Under the pieces are notes generated by a model. It worked only from the letters and a program-made list of their open reading frames with translations, searched no databases and was not told the origin of the DNA. Positions 62,170 to 64,000 of a stretch of 64,000 nucleotides of DNA are shown piece by piece; positions within the stretch are counted from its first letter, which is position 1; every line of letters begins with the position of its first letter. This DNA comes from Casuarius casuarius (taxonomy: Eukaryota > Chordata > Aves > Casuariiformes > Casuariidae), in contig PTFA01000081.1 of the NCBI GenBank assembly GCA_003342895.1, positions 2,990,181 to 3,054,180 on the forward strand. Reading direction: 5' to 3'. A program made the translations under genes and the position numbers.

Positions 62170-62955
62170 TGGGCAAAATCTCATCCAGAACCTGGGCCAG
62201 TTCTGGTCACTTGTATTTAGAAAGGTGAACTCAAACAGCAAGGTGCAGGGCAGGACTGCCAGGCTAATCAAGGGACCAGAGAGCTAACACAGGAGAGGAG
62301 ACCAAAAACATTTTTCTTTTTCTTTTTTGAATCAGCACCAAGGTAGAAGAGGATAAAGCTGTTGTCTATATACATACATGAAGGAGATAAACACCAGGAA
62401 TGGTCTTAAGTAAAGACCATATCAATATGCACTGGATAGGGATATTTAATGCTTCTGCTAGCGACTAGAAGGGTGCTCTTAACAGCCAAAGAGTTTCCAA
62501 AGCAGTCTTTCACCAAGAGCGGTGAGAATGGGGAAACGAGGCAATACAAATCATTCACCCTGGTATCTTCCTGAGGCTTATTACAGATTAATAATGGAAA
62601 TGGGAAAAGCAGCTCTGGAACATGATATTGAGACAAACCTGAGAAACATGTCACAGCCTCTGAGCAGCAGCACATCACTACAGTGGAGACAGGGAGAGCA
62701 AAGAAAGAAGCTTGAGGGGGAATGGAAAAAAAAAAAAGAAAAACTACATTGCAGCAGTCATCTGCCCAACATTCAACCATACCGGGTGCTCAGAGACTCG
62801 TCTGACATACACAGAAGGTAACTGGAAATAGCAACATGACACTGAAGAATCAGACTAAAACAAGCTGCTATATATATTTGGCATAACTATCCGACTGTGA
62901 GGGGCTGGACTCACAGAGTTCCTCCCAGTCTAATATTCTCATGCAATAGAAAGCT
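62170..62955 (+). mobile_element. Degraded CR1-type LINE 3' part
   Basis: The block around 62186-62310 resembles the CR1 segment that reads, in consensus, as a variant of 'ccagttctgg ... gaactcaaac ... aggtgcag ... ctaatcaaggga ... gaggagacc'. About 600 bases on, 62895-62950 resembles the CR1 3' end: ggggctggactcacagagtt, then cctcccagtctaatattctc. The middle is too diverged for me to align. No target-site duplications or terminal 8-base repeats were seen. It is an old copy without coding capacity and may be two separate fragments. Confidence 0.55.
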
Positions 62956-64000
62956 TTAAGTTCTTGATGTAGAAGACCACCTTCATTGCAATGTCCCTGT
63001 ACAGTCAAAGGTCAATCACTTGAGCCATGTTATTTAAGCTCAAAGAAGGTCCCAATCACTAGGACGGCTCCAAACTCGGTGCTGCGTGTTTTGTTCTAGC
63101 TCGGTACACAAGACAGTATTAGCTCAGATTTTTCTAATTATGGTCCAGAGACACATAGGGGTGGTGCAAAACCCTCCAGGCCAGCCCATCACATGAGAAT
63201 TACTCGCTTTGGGGCTTTTGCCAAAATAGCTTGCAAGGATTAAGCTTTTTTACCTTAAATTTGAAACTGAACTGCAAGCCATAGTCTAAGCCTTAACATA
63301 ATCTTTTTCTAACTAACACCTCTTCACTTTACCATAATTAAAATATGGAACACCAGATGTTAAACACACCACCACAGCAGAANAACAAAGCAGACTTCTT
63401 AATACCACTTGTGCTAGTGCTGTCCTTTCCATATTCCTCCGACTTAAAGCAGCAGCAATGTGAACTGATTTGTACGGGGTGCATCCGCTCAGAGCGGGCT
63501 GGACACATCCTCATCACCCTCTACAAGCTCACTCTTTGATAACATAGCAAAATCTGAGGACAGACCCTAAAGATAGACAACAAAATTTTAACATCTCTTA
63601 CATTCAAACGCTGTATTATAAGCTAAAGCATACACTTGTCCATCAGATCCACAGCTGCATGAGGATGTGCTTTACCCAACAGTAGGTACTTTAANGTGCT
63701 CATTCACCTGTCTGGCACATCGCTGCTGACAAACAGGATTTATAGGCCAGAATATTAATAATGACTCTGTGTGGAGCTATTGAATAATAAATATTGAGAA
63801 TAACTACTGAAAGTCGTGATGCTCGCCCGCCCCAGTTTCACAGGAAACCTTGGATTCCACCAGATTTTTGAGGCTCCCCTTTGCAAGCCCTTCTGCAGTC
63901 TCCTGCCACGATGTGCAAAGCAAGCAGCAGCTCAGCGTGCCGAAATCAGACCATGGTNTTTGAGCGCTCCGCTCCAACAATGCCGGCTAATGAAAATCAC

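Overview
The window is vertebrate nuclear DNA, most likely from a bird or another sauropsid. It has short coding exons with GT-AG splice sites separated by long AT-rich introns. The few recognisable interspersed repeats look like CR1-type LINE remnants, and no Alu, L1 or B1/B2 elements were seen. There are no bacterial-style operons, tRNA or rRNA genes, or CRISPR arrays.

The only gene I can support is DAB1 (Disabled-1), the cytoplasmic adaptor of the Reelin pathway, on the minus strand. Seven consecutive coding exons are present: 38673-38534, 37256-37158, 15328-15197, 14602-14483, 13913-13875, 12590-12525 and 7788-7729. They join in one reading frame and encode mammalian-numbered residues 24-241. 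This covers most of the PTB/PID domain and the whole tyrosine-phosphorylation cluster (Y185, Y198, Y200, Y220, Y232). The residue count agrees with the published tyrosine numbering, so no exon is missing between the first and the last. The start-codon exon lies to the right of the window. The cassette exons 9b/9c (if this species has them) and the C-terminal exons lie to the left; I could not find them here.

Layout by position: 1-7728 is intron 3' of the last exon and holds a CpG-rich patch and a TA/CA microsatellite. 7729-15328 holds five exons in 7.6 kb, the PTB end plus the tyrosine cluster. 15329-37157 is one 21.8-kb intron with several CpG-rich patches, a 23-base G run and a conserved-looking block. 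37158-38673 holds the two exons of the N-terminal half of the PTB domain. 38674-64000 is upstream intron with a 19-bp perfect hairpin and two CR1-like remnants. Exon numbers used below (3-9) assume the ATG is in exon 2.

Three observations stand out. Six consecutive exons are all multiples of three and phase 0, and three junctions fall directly after a Tyr-Gln pair, so skipping an exon swaps the residues after the phosphotyrosine instead of destroying the motif. Ambiguous bases (n) occur about once per 400 bp on both flanks but are absent from about 9,697 to 35,119. A perfect 19-bp inverted repeat with a 19-nt loop lies at 48360-48416. I found no clearly novel multi-gene system.
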